A stretch of DNA of 64,000 nucleotides from Pyrus communis (GCF_963583255.1 NC_084815.1:18120807-18184806); one strand, 5' to 3'. Shown: positions 11,130-23,319, counted from the stretch's first letter. The notes: generated from the sequence alone by a model not told the origin. A program made the numbers and translations.

Positions 11130-11315
11130 ACTTCTAAAGTCTATTTAAGTTTACCTTAAGTAGATTATTAAATCAACTTTAGAAAGCAATTTATTCTACC
11201 CTATAAGAGAGAGAAAGCTAGAGGATATTTGTTCCCCCTCCCTTAGCAATCTTCTACACTTGCCCGTGCAAAGAATCGTCTTTCGTTGCTTTCTTCGTCT
11301 TCACTCTGCACCAAG
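11130..11315 (+). promoter_or_regulatory. candidate promoter and 5' UTR of the antisense gene
   Basis: A TATA-like CTATTTAAGT at 11141-11150 lies outside the LTR. It is followed by a CT-rich leader ending in CACCAAG, directly before a GTAAG splice donor at 11316. The same arrangement, including the TATA-like box and the donor, is kept in the second copy near 56998-57182. Promoter function is inferred only from position and conservation. Confidence 0.35.
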
Positions 11316-11768
11316 GTAAGAAAAAATTAATTTCCTTTGTCTTCTTGATTTTTGGGAGCCTCGGGGCTTGAAATTTGGCTCAACGGGGGTCGAGGACATG
11401 TGAACGTTGGCTGGAAGAGACCACGATAGGGCTGCTGTAGGTGGCTAGTCGCCATTGGTTCTGGCGCGATGGTCTGGCCTGAGGAGGCTCGGGCCTCATT
11501 TTCTCTTCCTTTTTTTTTTCTTTTTTTTTTTTTTTGCAACTCTCGGGCCCTGTGCATGAAAAGAGAAAGAGAGAAGGCTGCGGGGCGCTGGGCTTGGCCC
11601 GCTTGAATTATTTCGGGTCGAGGGTCTTATTGGGCTAGAATGGTGCTGTCTAGGTTGTACGGCATGGCGCTGATGCTGGGTCCTATGGTTTGGGCCGTGA
11701 CTTTAGGCCAGGGGGCTTAGGGCTTTAGTTATTGTTTTTCCCTTTTTTTTTTTTTTGTTTGTTTGTTT

Positions 11769-11799
<31 letters not shown>

Positions 11800-11802
11800 C
11801 AG
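11316..11802 (+). other. putative 5' UTR intron of the antisense gene
   Basis: The donor is CCAAG|GTAAGAAAAA. The favoured acceptor is TGTGTGTGCAG at 11802, behind a T-rich tract from about 11743; an alternative acceptor is GTAG at 11834. The donor is present in the second copy (near 57176). It is a prediction only. Confidence 0.35.
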
Positions 11803-11847
11803 CCATCTAACGAATTTTCCTTGCGTCTTTGTAGAATTTCTTCAAGC

Positions 11848-14145
11848 ATGTCTTCCTCAAGCCATAAAAGTGATGATGGTGTGCCACCATTGTATCGTCA
11901 AGGCGGATCTTTGAGCAAGGTAAGTTACTTTAAGGCTGCTCACTTCAAGATTAGCTCTGATGACTTGTTTAGAGACTTTCTTGAGGCATATAGACACGTC
12001 ATTCCTTTGGGGGTGCGTATGAAGTGTGTCGAGGATGGTAGCAGCTGTAAGCCATGCAGTGGGGCTCGAAGAGCCATCAAGTTTCACCCCTACTACTTTG
12101 TGTTGGGACTTTCCTCATGCTGCGTTTCTTCCAAGAAGTGCTTTGCTCCATGAAGTGTGCCCCCGCTCAATGTTCTCCGAATGCGGTCGCGTGATGGTGA
12201 GATTCCTCAATCTAAGCCAATTTTTTGACTTGGATCTAACTGTCAATGAATTTTGGTACTTCTTTGACATAAGCCACATCGAGGAAGTTAGGCAGCTGCG
12301 ATCCTGCCATAGGCTCTTTTGATCATTCGAGCAAATGAGAACATGACTGAGCTAAGGAGACTTTGGAGATAAGTGGTGAGTGGGAGTCTGATTCTTCCCA
12401 TGAGCTATATGTTTTGACAACTTTTATTACCGGTAAATAGACTACTTGGTCCCTCGGCCACTTTGTGCTTTTGCTAAGTTGCTCTCTAATTTGTTGATTG
12501 TCCTCCTATACTTATGTAGATTCAGAATTCGGCTCAACTCCTAATATTTCTTTGAACATTAAGAAAGTGCATGTCACTTTGGGTATCCCTGCTGAGTACC
12601 ATCTTCGCCAGGAAAAAGGTGGGTTGCCCCCGAGAGAGGAGATAAAACAGATCAAGGTGGAGACATTAGCTCCTCTGATCACCATTGTGGAGCCCGCTGT
12701 AAATGAAGGTGGAAAAAAGAGATATTCCCCTCCTGCCCAAGAGACGCTTGCTGAGAAAAAAATCAAAGACTTCTTCCATTGCCTGCGAGGGTCCGCCGGC
12801 TGCCCCTAGACTTGTGATTGACTTGACTTCTTCCAAGGGGAAAAAGATAGGGCTGCTAGATCTGAGCCGGGGATGTCTGCCATGCTAAAGATGGCTAGTT
12901 TAATTGCTGATATGATTGCTCAACGTAGAAATTCCGTCATGCCCCAGTGTCGAAACCAATGCCAAGGCTCCTCCGAGAGCTAAGTCTGGTTCACCTTTGG
13001 AGAGGCTTGCTACTATGAAAAACGATAAGGTGGACTCTACTACTAAGGTGGCGGCAAAGCCTACTCCCCCTACTGTTGAGACTCATTCGCCTGTTAGGAA
13101 GGAGAAGCTGCTCATGTGGGCAGCTATGAGAAATCCACTAAGTCTGCGTTTGGGCAGGCTGCTGAGATCTGCGTGCTTTTGAAACCAGATCTACTTGAAG
13201 ACATAGATGTTTGGGCCAATTTTGTTGATGGCATTAGAAGGGTTGTTTGCCCAAGTTCCTCTGTGAAACATACGGCCAAGTACATGAGGACTACTCTACT
13301 TGCTAAGATGCAGAAGACGGTTATTTTGTCAACCGAGTCTATACTCCTTGACCAAGAGGATACCAAGGCTACCAAGGAGGTCGCAAAGGCTATGACAGTT
13401 GAAGCTTATTCCTCTGTAGAGAAGTTTAAGAGGTTGGAGTCTGAGCTCGTCACTTTGAATGAGTCTAATGCCTTTGCCCCCACTTCTCTACAGCTTGAGA
13501 CCGCTCGCCAATAGATTATTGACTTGAAGACTAAGCTTGACACGATTCAAGTTAAGTATGAAGGTGAAGAGAAAGAGATCAGATGTTACATACCTCAGAT
13601 TCAAGATCTTGAGTGTGCCATTTCTGAGCTTCATTCTGCTGCTTACGCAAAGGATGAAGAGTTGATCGTTACTTATAACCAAGTGATCCACTTCAAGAAG
13701 GTTGTTGATAAGCTCGAGCCCCAAGTGTTGGAACTCGAAGGTGCACTAGAGATCAATGAGAGTCTGAAAAAGGAAGTGGATGAACTGCAGCGCGTCCGTG
13801 TTGGTCCACTCGAGGAGAACGAGTAGCTGAATGTGAGAAGACTAGGCTTAAGGCTTTGCTTGTGCAAAGTCAGGCTGATTTTTACAAGTTGTGTGATGTA
13901 GATTATCTCTTTGGTAGGCAGTCTGCCTTTAAGTCTACTGGGAAATACTCTGAGACATTCTCTATTTCTCTAGAAGACTTACTTATCTTTACTTTTAAGG
14001 CCTTCATTGGTGAAGTAGTCGGAGAAGTTGGTGCCCAGGCTTGAGTAGCCGGTTGTGAAACGTCGAAAGATGCTACAGCTGGGAGCGTCGCGGTTGCTGA
14101 AGATGTGGCGGCCGAGTAGCCGTCGGATGTCCAAGCTGCTGAAGG
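11848..14145 (+). pseudogene. antisense ORF of the Tat element (Transposase_28-like N-terminus plus coiled coil)
   Basis: Translation from the ATG at 11848 begins MSSSSHKSDDGVPP. At about 11990-12330 it passes through a segment (RAIKFHPYYFVLGLS, then after frameshifts FFDLDLTVNEFWYFFDI) that resembles the plant-only 'putative gypsy type transposon' domain (Transposase_28). An intron at 12433-12519 separates this from the rest. A basic/Pro-rich linker follows (about 12520-13110), then a conserved block (13150-13380) and a long heptad-rich coiled coil (13390-13850: LETARQ, LECAISELHSA, VVDKLEPQVLELEGAL). At least four frameshifts or stops break it. It is transcribed, if at all, opposite to gag-pol. 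The role of such ORFs is unknown; it is not the element's gag, which lies on minus near 20.2 kb. Confidence 0.65.
12433..12519 (+). other. intron in the antisense ORF
   Basis: An 87-bp GT...AG intron (ACCG|GTAAATAG to CTTATGTAG|ATTCAG). The second element copy has an intron of equal length at 57658-57744 with GTAAGTAG and TTATGTAG borders. Coding similarity resumes exactly after the AG in both. Confidence 0.55.
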
Positions 14146-15400
14146 GTAGTCTTCTAGGTAGCCCTTAGGATTTTCTTTGTTTTCCTTGTTGCTTTTTGCT
14201 TTACTTAAACTTTTTCGGCCTTTGCTATTTGTTTATCAATTTTGTTGGAAAATTTAATAAACTTGCTTCCTTCACTTTTCTTCATCTTCGTTTCTTTTGT
14301 TCTTACCCTATCTTTGACTTTTAGACCAGCAGCAGACGTGTTACTTTTCTATAAGCAGACAGGCTTGCATAGCCTATGTAGTCATAGGTGTTGGTGTAGA
14401 AATTTTTACAAGGTTGTTAACTATAAGGTTTGCAGCAGGACGTCTTACTTACTGAAGCAAATGAGTCCGCATGACCACTGTGCTATTTAACCTTGGCTTT
14501 CTTCAATTCTTTGAGTTGTGTGGCCTGCATCATAACATACTAAAGATCTTTGGGTCATGAAATTCGCTAACCTTTCGTATCAAAAGTACGTGGTTGTATG
14601 GAATTTCGTAAGCAAAGGTTCAAGAGAACTTCTTGCTCTTTATGTAACCAATTTCATGGGTTGCGTAACAAGTATCACAACACTGTAGGAATTAGTTTAG
14701 ATCTAAATGATCATTCTGCGCTTGGCAGAGGTGAATCTTATCAACTACGTAGTTTGCTGGCAGTGGATAAAGCTTCATATATGCACGCTAGCTTGTTTAA
14801 CCTTTCATAAAAATGTACGGTTGTATAAGCCTAGCGTAACTTTACTGCTTGAAAGGCAAGCCGTAGGCAATCTTCTGGAAACTGTAGGCTACCTTAGTGT
14901 ACTCGATAATAGCTTTAGGATTCTAGGGCAGCCGTCCATAGGCGTATTGCTTAATGTGCCTTCTCCGTTTCTAAAGCCCGGTTCCAAACGAATTAGGCCA
15001 AGAGACCCCAAATCCTTCAGTTAGCTAAGCCTTGAAAAAGACCATTATGGCCACTTCTAGGAATCCCGGCGTAAGCCATTGTCAACCTAGTTACACCAGG
15101 GCAGCCCGACTTATCTACGTTTGGATATTCGGAGTGTAAAGTTTATCCTTTCGCATTGGAGACCAAACCCATGTGGTTGGGGAACTGGAGAGCGTGGTTG
15201 GTTCCTAAGGGGGTTCAATTTTTGTGATTAGTCTCTAAGAAGGGCGCGATCTTCTTTTGAAGTACATTAGTGATCAGTTGTTGTAAGCAGGCAGCCGAGC
15301 CAAATTGTAAATTACTTCTGAATTCCTCATTGAAAAATGAGTGAAACGAATGAAAACTTAGCTGTAAGGAACTACATAACAACTTGATAGTTCTCAATTT
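14146..15400. other. non-coding spacer of the Tat element
   Basis: This lies between the stop of the antisense gene and the end of the integrase frame. It has no open coding frame, but much of it (to about 14870) is conserved in the second copy at 59110-59866, probably as 3' UTR sequence of the antisense transcript. Confidence 0.4.
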
Positions 15401-16885
15401 GCGAGGTGGTGCCCGTCAAACTGCTCAAATCTTTGGGCTTTGATGTAGCGGAAGGTCACACAAAGTACTTCCTTAGATTGTAGACGTTCCATTATTTTTC
15501 GATCTCTTTGTCGTTCATGGTGGTGAGGGTGTAACTACCCTTGCAACCTACTTTGCTCATCTTGTACAAACCTTTCCAGATGAGCTCCATCTTTTTGGAG
15601 CCTTTTATGTAAGCAGTGATGAAGGCTTTTCTTAGGACTAGATCTTAAGGTTGGAACTGTCGGATCTTGGCCTTTTTGTTGTAATTGGAGAAGAGCTGCT
15701 GCTGTTAGGCTGCGATGTGGGTGATGACATTCTCACATTTCTCTTCTGCTAGATCTAAGTTTGTGGTCATCTCCTTTTCATTCTGCTCAATGCTTGGCAA
15801 TAGAGTGCTAATACTTAGCATAATGACATTGGGAGGAATGATTGCTTATGAACCAAATGCCAAAGAGAAAGGAGTCTCACCGGTTGCTCGTCGTTTGGTG
15901 GTGCAATATGCCCATAGACATCCGGGGAGTTCGTCTGGCCATTTTCCCTTCTTGTTGGAGAGGGATTTCTTGAGGTAGTCAAGAATCTTCTTGTTGGATG
16001 CCTCAGCCTGCCCATTGCCTTAGGGATACCTCGGCGTGGACATGTGATGCTTGATGCCATATTTTTTGAAGAACTTTACCAAATCTTTGCTTACGAATTG
16101 TGGACCGTTGTTTGTGACAATGGATTGAGGGATGCTAAATCGGCAAATGATGTTCCTTCATATGAAGCGCTCTATGTCTGTATGAGTCGTGGTTGTCATG
16201 GGCTCGGCTTCTACCCACTTGGTGAAGTAATCAATTGCCACGATTATGCCTCTGCCCCCCAGTAGAGGGCGGCATAGGCCCTACCAAGTCGGTTGCCCAC
16301 TGCATGAATGGCCAAGGACTCGTTTGTGGGTGTAGCTCGCTGGCAGATAGTGCTGGTACCGGCTTATAGCGTTGGCAGTGGTCACACTTTTGTACTAACT
16401 CCTTAGCATCTTGATGCATAGTAAGCCAGTAGTAGTTTGCGTTAAAAGCCTTTTATGCTAAAGATTGGCCTTCGGAGTGATTTCCACAAACGCCTTCATG
16501 GATTGAACTTAGAACCTTTAGGTCGTCAGGAGGTGATAGGTAGCGGAGATGTGGTCCAATGTAGGATTTTTGGACGAGAATGCCGTTCCACATGTAGTAG
16601 GGTGTTACCTTTGTTTGGAGTTTTCTAGACTCCAATCTTTCCATGGGGAGTGTGCCATTGACCAGGTAGTTTATAATGGAATCTTGCCAATTTAGAGTTG
16701 TACTAACCTGTGACACTTCGACTGCCGGTTCCGCCTCTATGCTTGGCTTGTTTAGATACTTATCGGAATAGAGCGTTTGCGTTGATGGTTGAGGGCAGAG
16801 CCTAGGCCGGCTAGTGCGTCCACATGGGCATAACTTGAGTGATGGTGTAAGTCTAAAACGCCTCAAGCTTCTTTCATACATTCTC
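15400..16885 (-). pseudogene. integrase (Tat element)
   Basis: The minus-strand translation shows an HHCC zinc-binding region (H-E-G-V-C-G-N-H near 16490, then KCDHCQRYKP near 16380). It is followed by the start of the catalytic core (WPFMQWATDLVGPMPP near 16310) and, near 16000, the [14 protein letters not shown] block typical of plant gypsy integrases. A C-terminal domain runs to about 15400. Frameshifts and stops split it into pieces, so no functional DDE integrase can be made. Confidence 0.75.
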
Positions 16886-16899
16886 TAGGTATTGCGCCA

Positions 16900-17330
16900 T
16901 CTTTGGATGCTTTTCCGTGTACTCCCCAGTAGTCTAGTCAGTGATTAGCTATGAATCAGAATGAATTGCAAGCTTTTTCATCGCCAAGTCTTTTGCCATT
17001 CAGAGGCCTGCTAGTAGGCCTCGTACTCTGCTTCGATGTTGGATGCTTTAAAGCCTAGAGTGATCGCCTGCTCCTGAGCTTTTGCAATTGGATGCGCCGT
17101 TAACATGTAAATGCCAAAAGTCACCATCGGGTGGAGCAGGCGCAGCTAGGGCATGCTTGGCTACCTCCGGGGCATCATTGGGCTTTTTTGTTGCGTTGCC
17201 TAGGCTAGGCGTGAATTTCGCTATGAAGTTCTCCAAGGCTTGGACCTTTATCGCTGTGCAAGGTTGGAAAACTAAACTGTATTGGCTAAGTTCCAATGCC
17301 CACTTCATTACTCGTTGAAAAACATCTGGA
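16900..17330 (-). pseudogene. RNase H domain (Tat element)
   Basis: The segment MKWALELSQYSLVFQP followed by a linker and LHVNGASNCKSSGAG is the plant gypsy RNase H start. The first catalytic Asp of the usual VDG-S/A-S motif is replaced by Asn (HVNGAS). The rest is shifted out of frame. Confidence 0.7.
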
Positions 17331-17549
17331 CTGTATAGGATTGATCATAGAGGATACTGAGTCATGACGATGATTGTGTGCACTTGAAAATATGGTCTGA
17401 GCTTCCGAGCCGCAACAACTAGTGCCAAAATTAATTTCTCGATCTTTGGATATCTAGTTTCCTCACTGAGAAGAGCTTTAGAAATGTAGAATACTAGTAG
17501 TTGGGCCTCCAACTCTTTTTATATGAGGGCAGAGCTTACTGCTACTTCA

Positions 17550-18440
17550 GAGACTGCCAAGTAGATGTATAAGTCTTCCCCTGTTTCCGGCTTGGCTGGT
17601 AAGGGAGGTGATATCAGAAACCTCTTTCGCACTCATCATCCCATTTGTCTCATTATGCCCTATTGATGGCCTTGAAAAATGGCTTGCATCGATTGGTTGA
17701 TGGCGAGAGAAAACGGTTGAGTGCAAATGCAAGTTCGGTCAAGCTTTGGATCTCATTCAAGGTGCTTGGAGATTTCATCTCTAGGATTGCTCGGATTTGT
17801 TTGGGCTGTGCTTCAATTCCTCGTTGGGTTACTAGGTACCCTAAGAATTTGCTTGAAGAAACTCTGAATGTGCATTTGGCTGGATTGAGCTTCATCTTGT
17901 ATTTTTTAGGGATGTTGAAAGTTTCAGCCAAGTTGCCAATGTGTCAGATTGCTACTTGCCTTTCACCATGATGTCGTCGACATAGACTTCCATGGTTACT
18001 CCAATTTGTTTCTTAAACATCATGTTTACTAACCTTTGGTAAGTGGCTCCAACATTCTTAAGGCCAAAAGGTATGATGTTGTAATAGTAGGTGCCTCGCT
18101 CGATCATGAACGTGGTTTTCTCCTTGTTGAGTTCGTACATGGCTATTTGGTTGCAGCCGGAGTATACGTCTAAGAAACTAAGCAGCTGGTTCCCAGAAGT
18201 TGAATTTACTAATAGATCGATTCGGGGACGTGAACAAGGATCCTTTGGGCATGCTTTGTTGAGGTCAGTGTAGTCTACACAAAACCTCTATTTGCCCTCC
18301 TCTTTCTTCTTTACTAGCATGACGTTGGCAAACCATGTTAAGTACGCTACATTTTTTATGAATCTGGCTTCTAATAACTTGTCGATTTCTGCTTCGATGA
18401 TCGCCATTTGTTCAGGTGCAAAATGTCTTTTTTTTTTTTT
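17550..18440 (-). pseudogene. reverse transcriptase (Tat element)
   Basis: Minus-strand reading gives a KKEEGK.RFCVDYTDLNKACP block near 18290-18330, PFGLKNVGATYQRLVN near 18050, and the polymerase active site VYVDDIMVKGK with YVDD at about 17973-17984. The thumb/connection segment follows (LNPAKCTFRVSSSKFLGYLV near 17850). Several in-frame stops and one shift are present. The motif wording is that of the Tat/Athila group. Confidence 0.8.
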
Positions 18441-18799
18441 ATCACTGGTTTTGTAACGGGATTAACGTGCAACTTGTGGCAAGCTATCTTGGGATCGATG
18501 CTGGGCATGTCAGAAGGTGATGCAAAGACGCCATGATTTTCCCTTAGGAAAGTCGTGAGTTCCTTATTTTCTTTCGAGCTCAGACGTGAGCTAATTGACG
18601 TCCTCTTCGGGTTTCCGTCCCTCTCGTTTGTTGGCGTGTTGACTTCAACAACATCTTATTGATCTGACTGCTATAATTGCAATTTGGTAGCTTTATTATC
18701 CCTTTGGACCTGGGTAGCCTCTATGGGGGTAAAGGTATTCTTTCTTGATTCCTTCAGTATTTGCACAGTGCATTGTTGAGATGTGGCCTGGTCAGACTT

Positions 18800-19150
18800 G
18801 ATTTTTCCAACTCTTCCTCCCAAGATGCGAAATTAGATTTTTTTATACTTGACAGAGGTTAAAGCATCCAGCTTAATCAGCCAAAGTCTCCCAAGAATCA
18901 CATTGTAGGGAGACGGGCCGCTTACGATCGTGAACATCTGCTTTAAGATAATTGACGATGTTCTCACGTCAAGTGTAATGTTGTCGATAGAAGTCGAGGT
19001 GTGTCTGTTGAATCCGGTAAGTACCTCCGCTTGGGGTATGATTGTGTTTTCCAAGCCCACCTTCTGAATTATTGAGAGCTGAAGTAGGTTGACCGCACTT
19101 CAGTTGTCAACCATCAACCTGTCGACTATAGCATGGGCTAGCTGGACAGA
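18800..19150 (-). pseudogene. aspartic protease (Tat element)
   Basis: The active-site region reads VDN-stop-SAVN near 19100 where DNGSS/A is expected, so the Gly codon has become TGA. The following 75-codon frame (18833-19060) ends in PSPYNVILGRLWLIKLDA, matching the conserved ILGR-W second motif of the family. Confidence 0.7.
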
Positions 19151-19399
19151 TAACACTAATGCGTCGTTGTGTGGGAAGTCTACGCCTTCTGCATCTGCTC
19201 GGTGAAGCCAACAATGGGTCCAGGTTGGGTGTTGACTGCTTGGACCTGTGAGACTAGTAAAGCTTGCTAGATCTTCCTTTTCTTGGAGTTGTTGGTGGCC
19301 CCCAAGTGCTTAAATTCAACAAAGATGTCATTGATCCGAATCTTCTTGGTTGACGACTCTTCGTCGGCGTCTGCGTTCCTTCTAGGTTGTGCAGCTGGC

Positions 19400-20950
19400 T
19401 TGTCTAAATATCTATCGACCTTGCCTTCTTTCATGAGCTTCTCTAAGTAGTTTTTTGAAGTTTTGCAGTCGTCGGTTGTGTGACCAGGACCTCAGTGGAA
19501 TGTGCAATACTTAGTGCGGTTCAAATTGGAAATATCTCCCTTTGTTTGTTTCGGCAACTTAAACCAAGGTTCCCTTTTGATGTCACGGAGGATTTGGTGG
19601 ATCGAGATCGAGAACTTATAATAGTTCTTATGCGTTGGACCTTCTTTAGTCGTGGATCAGTCCATACATTTGGCTTCCTGTCTGCTTTTGTGGTTATACT
19701 GTTTCTCGTCCTCTTTCTTTTGAGCTACTGCCGATTCTCTTCAAGGTTGCTCAGGCGCCTTGTCTGTTCACCAAGCCTTGTCCCAAAGTGCATGTTTTTC
19801 TACCATGGCGAAAGTGTCTGCCAAGTTAAATCTTCTTTCATGATCAATTCTCCAAACAATGGATGGTTTGCTGGAAATCCTTTTTAGAAGGCTTGCACTT
19901 GCTATAACATCCGACTATCTTTGCCTTCTCTACTTTGAACCTTTTCACATAGTTGCGGAGCGACTCATTTGGGTTTTTCTTGACGTTGAACAAGTGAGTG
20001 GACTTCTTTTTGATCGAGCGGTATGATGAATATTCTTTGGTGAAAACTGAAGAAAGCTCATCGAAACTCTGGATGGATTGTGGCTACTAGGTGTCGAACC
20101 AATATTGCGCCTCACCTTGCAAAGTGGTGGCGAATATCTTGCATATGAGAGCATCGTTGTTCCGATAAAGGACCATCATGTATCAATAGTGCTTAAGGTG
20201 TCTCTCCAGATCTTCATCTCATTTGAAAGATGTGAAGTGTAGCATGTTGAACTTATGTGGAGGCTCTGCTTGCTCGATCTTATCTGTAAAGGATGACCTG
20301 CTAATGTTGGTCATGTACCATCTCAACGCCTTGTTAGTGACCTTATTATGTTGGAAATTGTGCAATCACTTAGTCAGGAGCCTTTTTACTTCTTCTTGAA
20401 TTTTCCTTTGTTGGGGTAGCAAAGCTCTCAGCTGCCCCCAATCGTGACCTGTTGGTCTAGGCTGCTCTTTCATGTGTTCAGCTCAACTATACTACGGCTG
20501 CGGTGCATGTGGTATGTTCTTAGCGGGCAAACGAATTTCTTGCTGGTTGTTGGTTGAACTTGAGTCGGATTAAGTGATTCTTTCTTTCCGTCCGTCGTGC
20601 TGCCTACTCTGATGTGAGGTAGAGGATTCTCCTTGCGGGCCTAGTCGCGAATAAACATTTCACCTCAAAGGTTGCTCATGTTGATTGTCGGAGTGTGGCC
20701 TCAACTGTGAATGTATACTTGTTCATTGGCCTAGCCGAGAGTGCACATTTCTCTACGCGATAAGACGAGAGTATACGCTATCTCGGGGGCCCAATCGGTA
20801 ATGTACACTGCCCGAACGCTTGGTTTATGGCTGGTCGAGGGGCTGCTTGCCGAGACGCTACTAGATAGATTCTTCGTCTGCCCTTGTCCTACTTCAGGAC
20901 ACCTCATTTGGGGCACACTGCATCTCAGTGCATTTCAAGAGCTTATTCAC
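19400..20950 (-). pseudogene. gag polyprotein (Tat element)
   Basis: Near 20110-20290 the translation gives FTSFK.DEDLERHLKHY and LQGEAQYWF, the retrotransposon gag core. Near 19430-19510 a zinc-knuckle-like YCTFH..PGHTTDDC precedes a lysine-rich segment. Stops and frameshifts are frequent. The region upstream to the primer-binding site (20950-21750) has no recognisable frame. Confidence 0.7.
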
Positions 20951-21754
20951 CAAGGTCGTCAACTGCACAAGAGCGCTTGTCAACTCTATGACTTGTCGAG
21001 ACAAGTGTTGTTCTCTATTTAGGTTGGAAGAGCTGGACGAAATACGTCTCCTTAAGTAATGGAAGTGTAATGGGCTCCGGGCGCAAGATTTGAGTTGTGA
21101 AATGTCAAATCCGCGAAGAAATATGGCGAAAATGCCCCATGTTCAATCGTCAGCCCAAAAATCTAAAGCCGGGATGGCTGAACTGTTGTTGGATCGGTTT
21201 AGGCTACTTGGGGCACCACGAGAATGGCCTGGATTGCATATGGAGCATATGTGTGTAAGGCTTGGGCTCCGCTTGGGTGCGCGCTGGGCTCACACCAGGT
21301 CGTGGCTTGGGTTGGCTCTTATTGGGCTTGGGCCTGTGTGGTTTGGAGAGGCGTAGGGTACTAGGTTGTGTTCAGCACTTCTTAGGCCATAAGCTGAGCT
21401 TGGGCTCACGATGTTGGGGCAGCAACTTGGGCTACTGTCAGCACCTAGGCTTGTTGCTCACCATGGGTTATGGGCCTGCCAAAGGTTTGCCATAGTAGTG
21501 CCCCGTGAGGGTTGTGCCGCTCCACTCGTCATCGCGTTGAGCCTTGTGGATCACCATAGTCCAAATTCTTGAACATTAGAATTTTTGTTCGTCGTGGTTT
21601 CTGAATCTCTTATCATTGTACATTTCTTTTACGTTTATTCAAAGAATTTTTATGAAAAAATTCTAGGAACAAGAACGTACGAAAAATCTACAAATGAACA
21701 AGGAAAAAGAAGACCTCGAATGCGAGAGTCTTCTTTGAGCATGTGAATCAAGAC

Positions 21755-21774
21755 TCTCAATGAAAGCACCAATT
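21755..21774 (-). promoter_or_regulatory. primer-binding site of the Tat element
   Basis: On the minus strand the LTR is followed by AATTGGTGCTTTCATTGAGA. TTGGTGCTTTCATTGAGAG is, to my knowledge, the usual sequence at this position in Tat-like elements. I have not identified the exact tRNA. Confidence 0.55.
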
Positions 21775-22388
21775 TGTGGATGCAAATTTCCACCTTCTTT
21801 TTCTCGGACGAAAATGCACCTACACAATAATTAACACCTAAGATCAAGGCCAAGAGCCTCACGCGCCCACGATGAATTTTTGGGGGAGGGGGGGCGCTCT
21901 TTGGCCAAAAAATCTCCAATGCCAAAGTTAGAATTTTGAGGGGAAAATGTTTAGAGAAATTTAGAGAATTTTAGAAGAGAATTGGACTTAGGTTTTTAGA
22001 GAAATGAGGGGCTATATATAGGGGTGTGGCTGGCCCTATTTGGAGAAATAAGGACCGGCCATTTGTGGTGGTGATTTGAGTGTAATTGCAATCAATTTGG
22101 CTAATCAATCAATTAATTTGATAATTAATCTATTAATTTGCCAATTAATCCCAATTTGAAAAGAATAATTGGAAGTTACCTTGTGTGGATGATTTGATGA
22201 GAATTGATGAGAGGATTTTGAAAAAAAAAAAACAAATACCCTTTTGATCACCTTTGACCTTGATTGAGCCGTTATCATCTGTTGCATGCATGTGGGAATC
22301 CCAGTGTACCTCGAGTGTAATTTTATCCTTTTCTTCCAAAAATCCACATGTCGCCTCTATAATTTTCTTGATTATTTTTTGCTCCACA
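21775..22388 (-). repeat. 5' LTR of the Tat element (614 bp)
   Basis: It starts TGTGGATGCAAATTT and ends GCTCCACA on plus; the inverted 5-base ends TGTGG/CCACA are intact. It is followed by the GTCCT target duplication. Confidence 0.88.
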
Positions 22389-22393
22389 GTCCT

Positions 22394-23319
22394 GATCGAA
22401 AAAATGAACTCATAAATATATGATGTGCAATTGTCGGGCTTCTTGGAGATGATTATGTACACGAATTAACGAAATACGAGTGTAAGCCAAAAAGAAGCAG
22501 ATGGCCAGATGGGGGGTGTGTGTGTGTGTGGCGACAAGAGAGTAAGGGAGGAAGAATAAGGCACGGTGTCGATCGTCGACAAGAGGGTGATGTAGATTTT
22601 CATGTGTTCTAGTTTTGTTTTTGTTTTATATATTGTCTGTGTTAATTGGATCTGCCAGTTGAGTGAAGACGGGTCATGGAAACGGTGGAGGTAGCTAGCA
22701 GAGAAGATGGGTATTTGAACCCAGTTGAACGTGTGTCTAACTTGAGAGCGTGTTGGCTCATAAATGACCAAATTTTTATGTGTACACGTAACATAATTAA
22801 GGTGGTGAAAGTGTTAGAATATAAGTGAACAATAAGGTTAATATACTTCACTTTTAAGCTTCAATAACCCTTCGTTTATACTATTGACACATAGTATACC
22901 ACCTTATATTTCAAAAGATAATTAAAGAGTTACTTGAGATAATAAAACATGCCAAAAACATTTTATCCACGTTAAATGACACCATTCAATGCATTTATCG
23001 AAAAAAAAAAAAAACAAATATTGAGCAGGGCCGACATATCACCATTAATGATATTGAAATTGTCTTAATTTAATCACATGAAAAATTCACACCGAGATTG
23101 CATCAACATAATCACATGTATAATCCAACAAGTATATTTAGTTATCATAAAAGACATCGATGCAATTAGGTGTGAAACTCTTTAATATACTTTATAATTT
23201 ATTTTCTGAAGTATTCCACACGGGATTGCATTATTAAAAACTCTAGCTCAACGTATCACGTCTTTAGTGGGCTACATGTGCAAAAATTTCCCGGGTGGTT
23301 AATCTTATATTTTATTTTT
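22394..23319. other. no recognisable gene
   Basis: AT-rich flank with a GT-dinucleotide tract near 22512-22529. Sequence around 23060-23200 (with ATCACATG and TGTATAATC motifs) is loosely similar to 24720-24850, suggesting old interspersed repeats. No coding feature is supported. Confidence 0.35.

Larger units (their letters stand above)
10363..22388 (-). mobile_element. Tat-lineage Ty3/gypsy retrotransposon, 12.0 kb, complete but decayed
   Basis: LTRs lie at 10363-10978 and 21775-22388. A perfect 5-bp target duplication GTCCT flanks the element (10358-10362 and 22389-22393). Gag, protease, reverse transcriptase, RNase H and integrase are all read on the minus strand from about 20.9 to 15.4 kb, so the right LTR is the 5' one. 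Between the integrase end and the left LTR there is a separate plus-strand gene, that is, antisense to gag-pol. An antisense ORF in this position is characteristic of the Tat lineage (Retand/Grande/Ogre relatives). Every coding domain carries stops and frameshifts, so the element is non-autonomous now. Confidence 0.88.

Noticed and set aside
11848..14145. Plus-strand ORFs as the gag of the gypsy element
   Set aside because: The true gag core and zinc knuckle are on minus near 19.4-20.3 kb in line with pol; the plus-strand gene is antisense to it.
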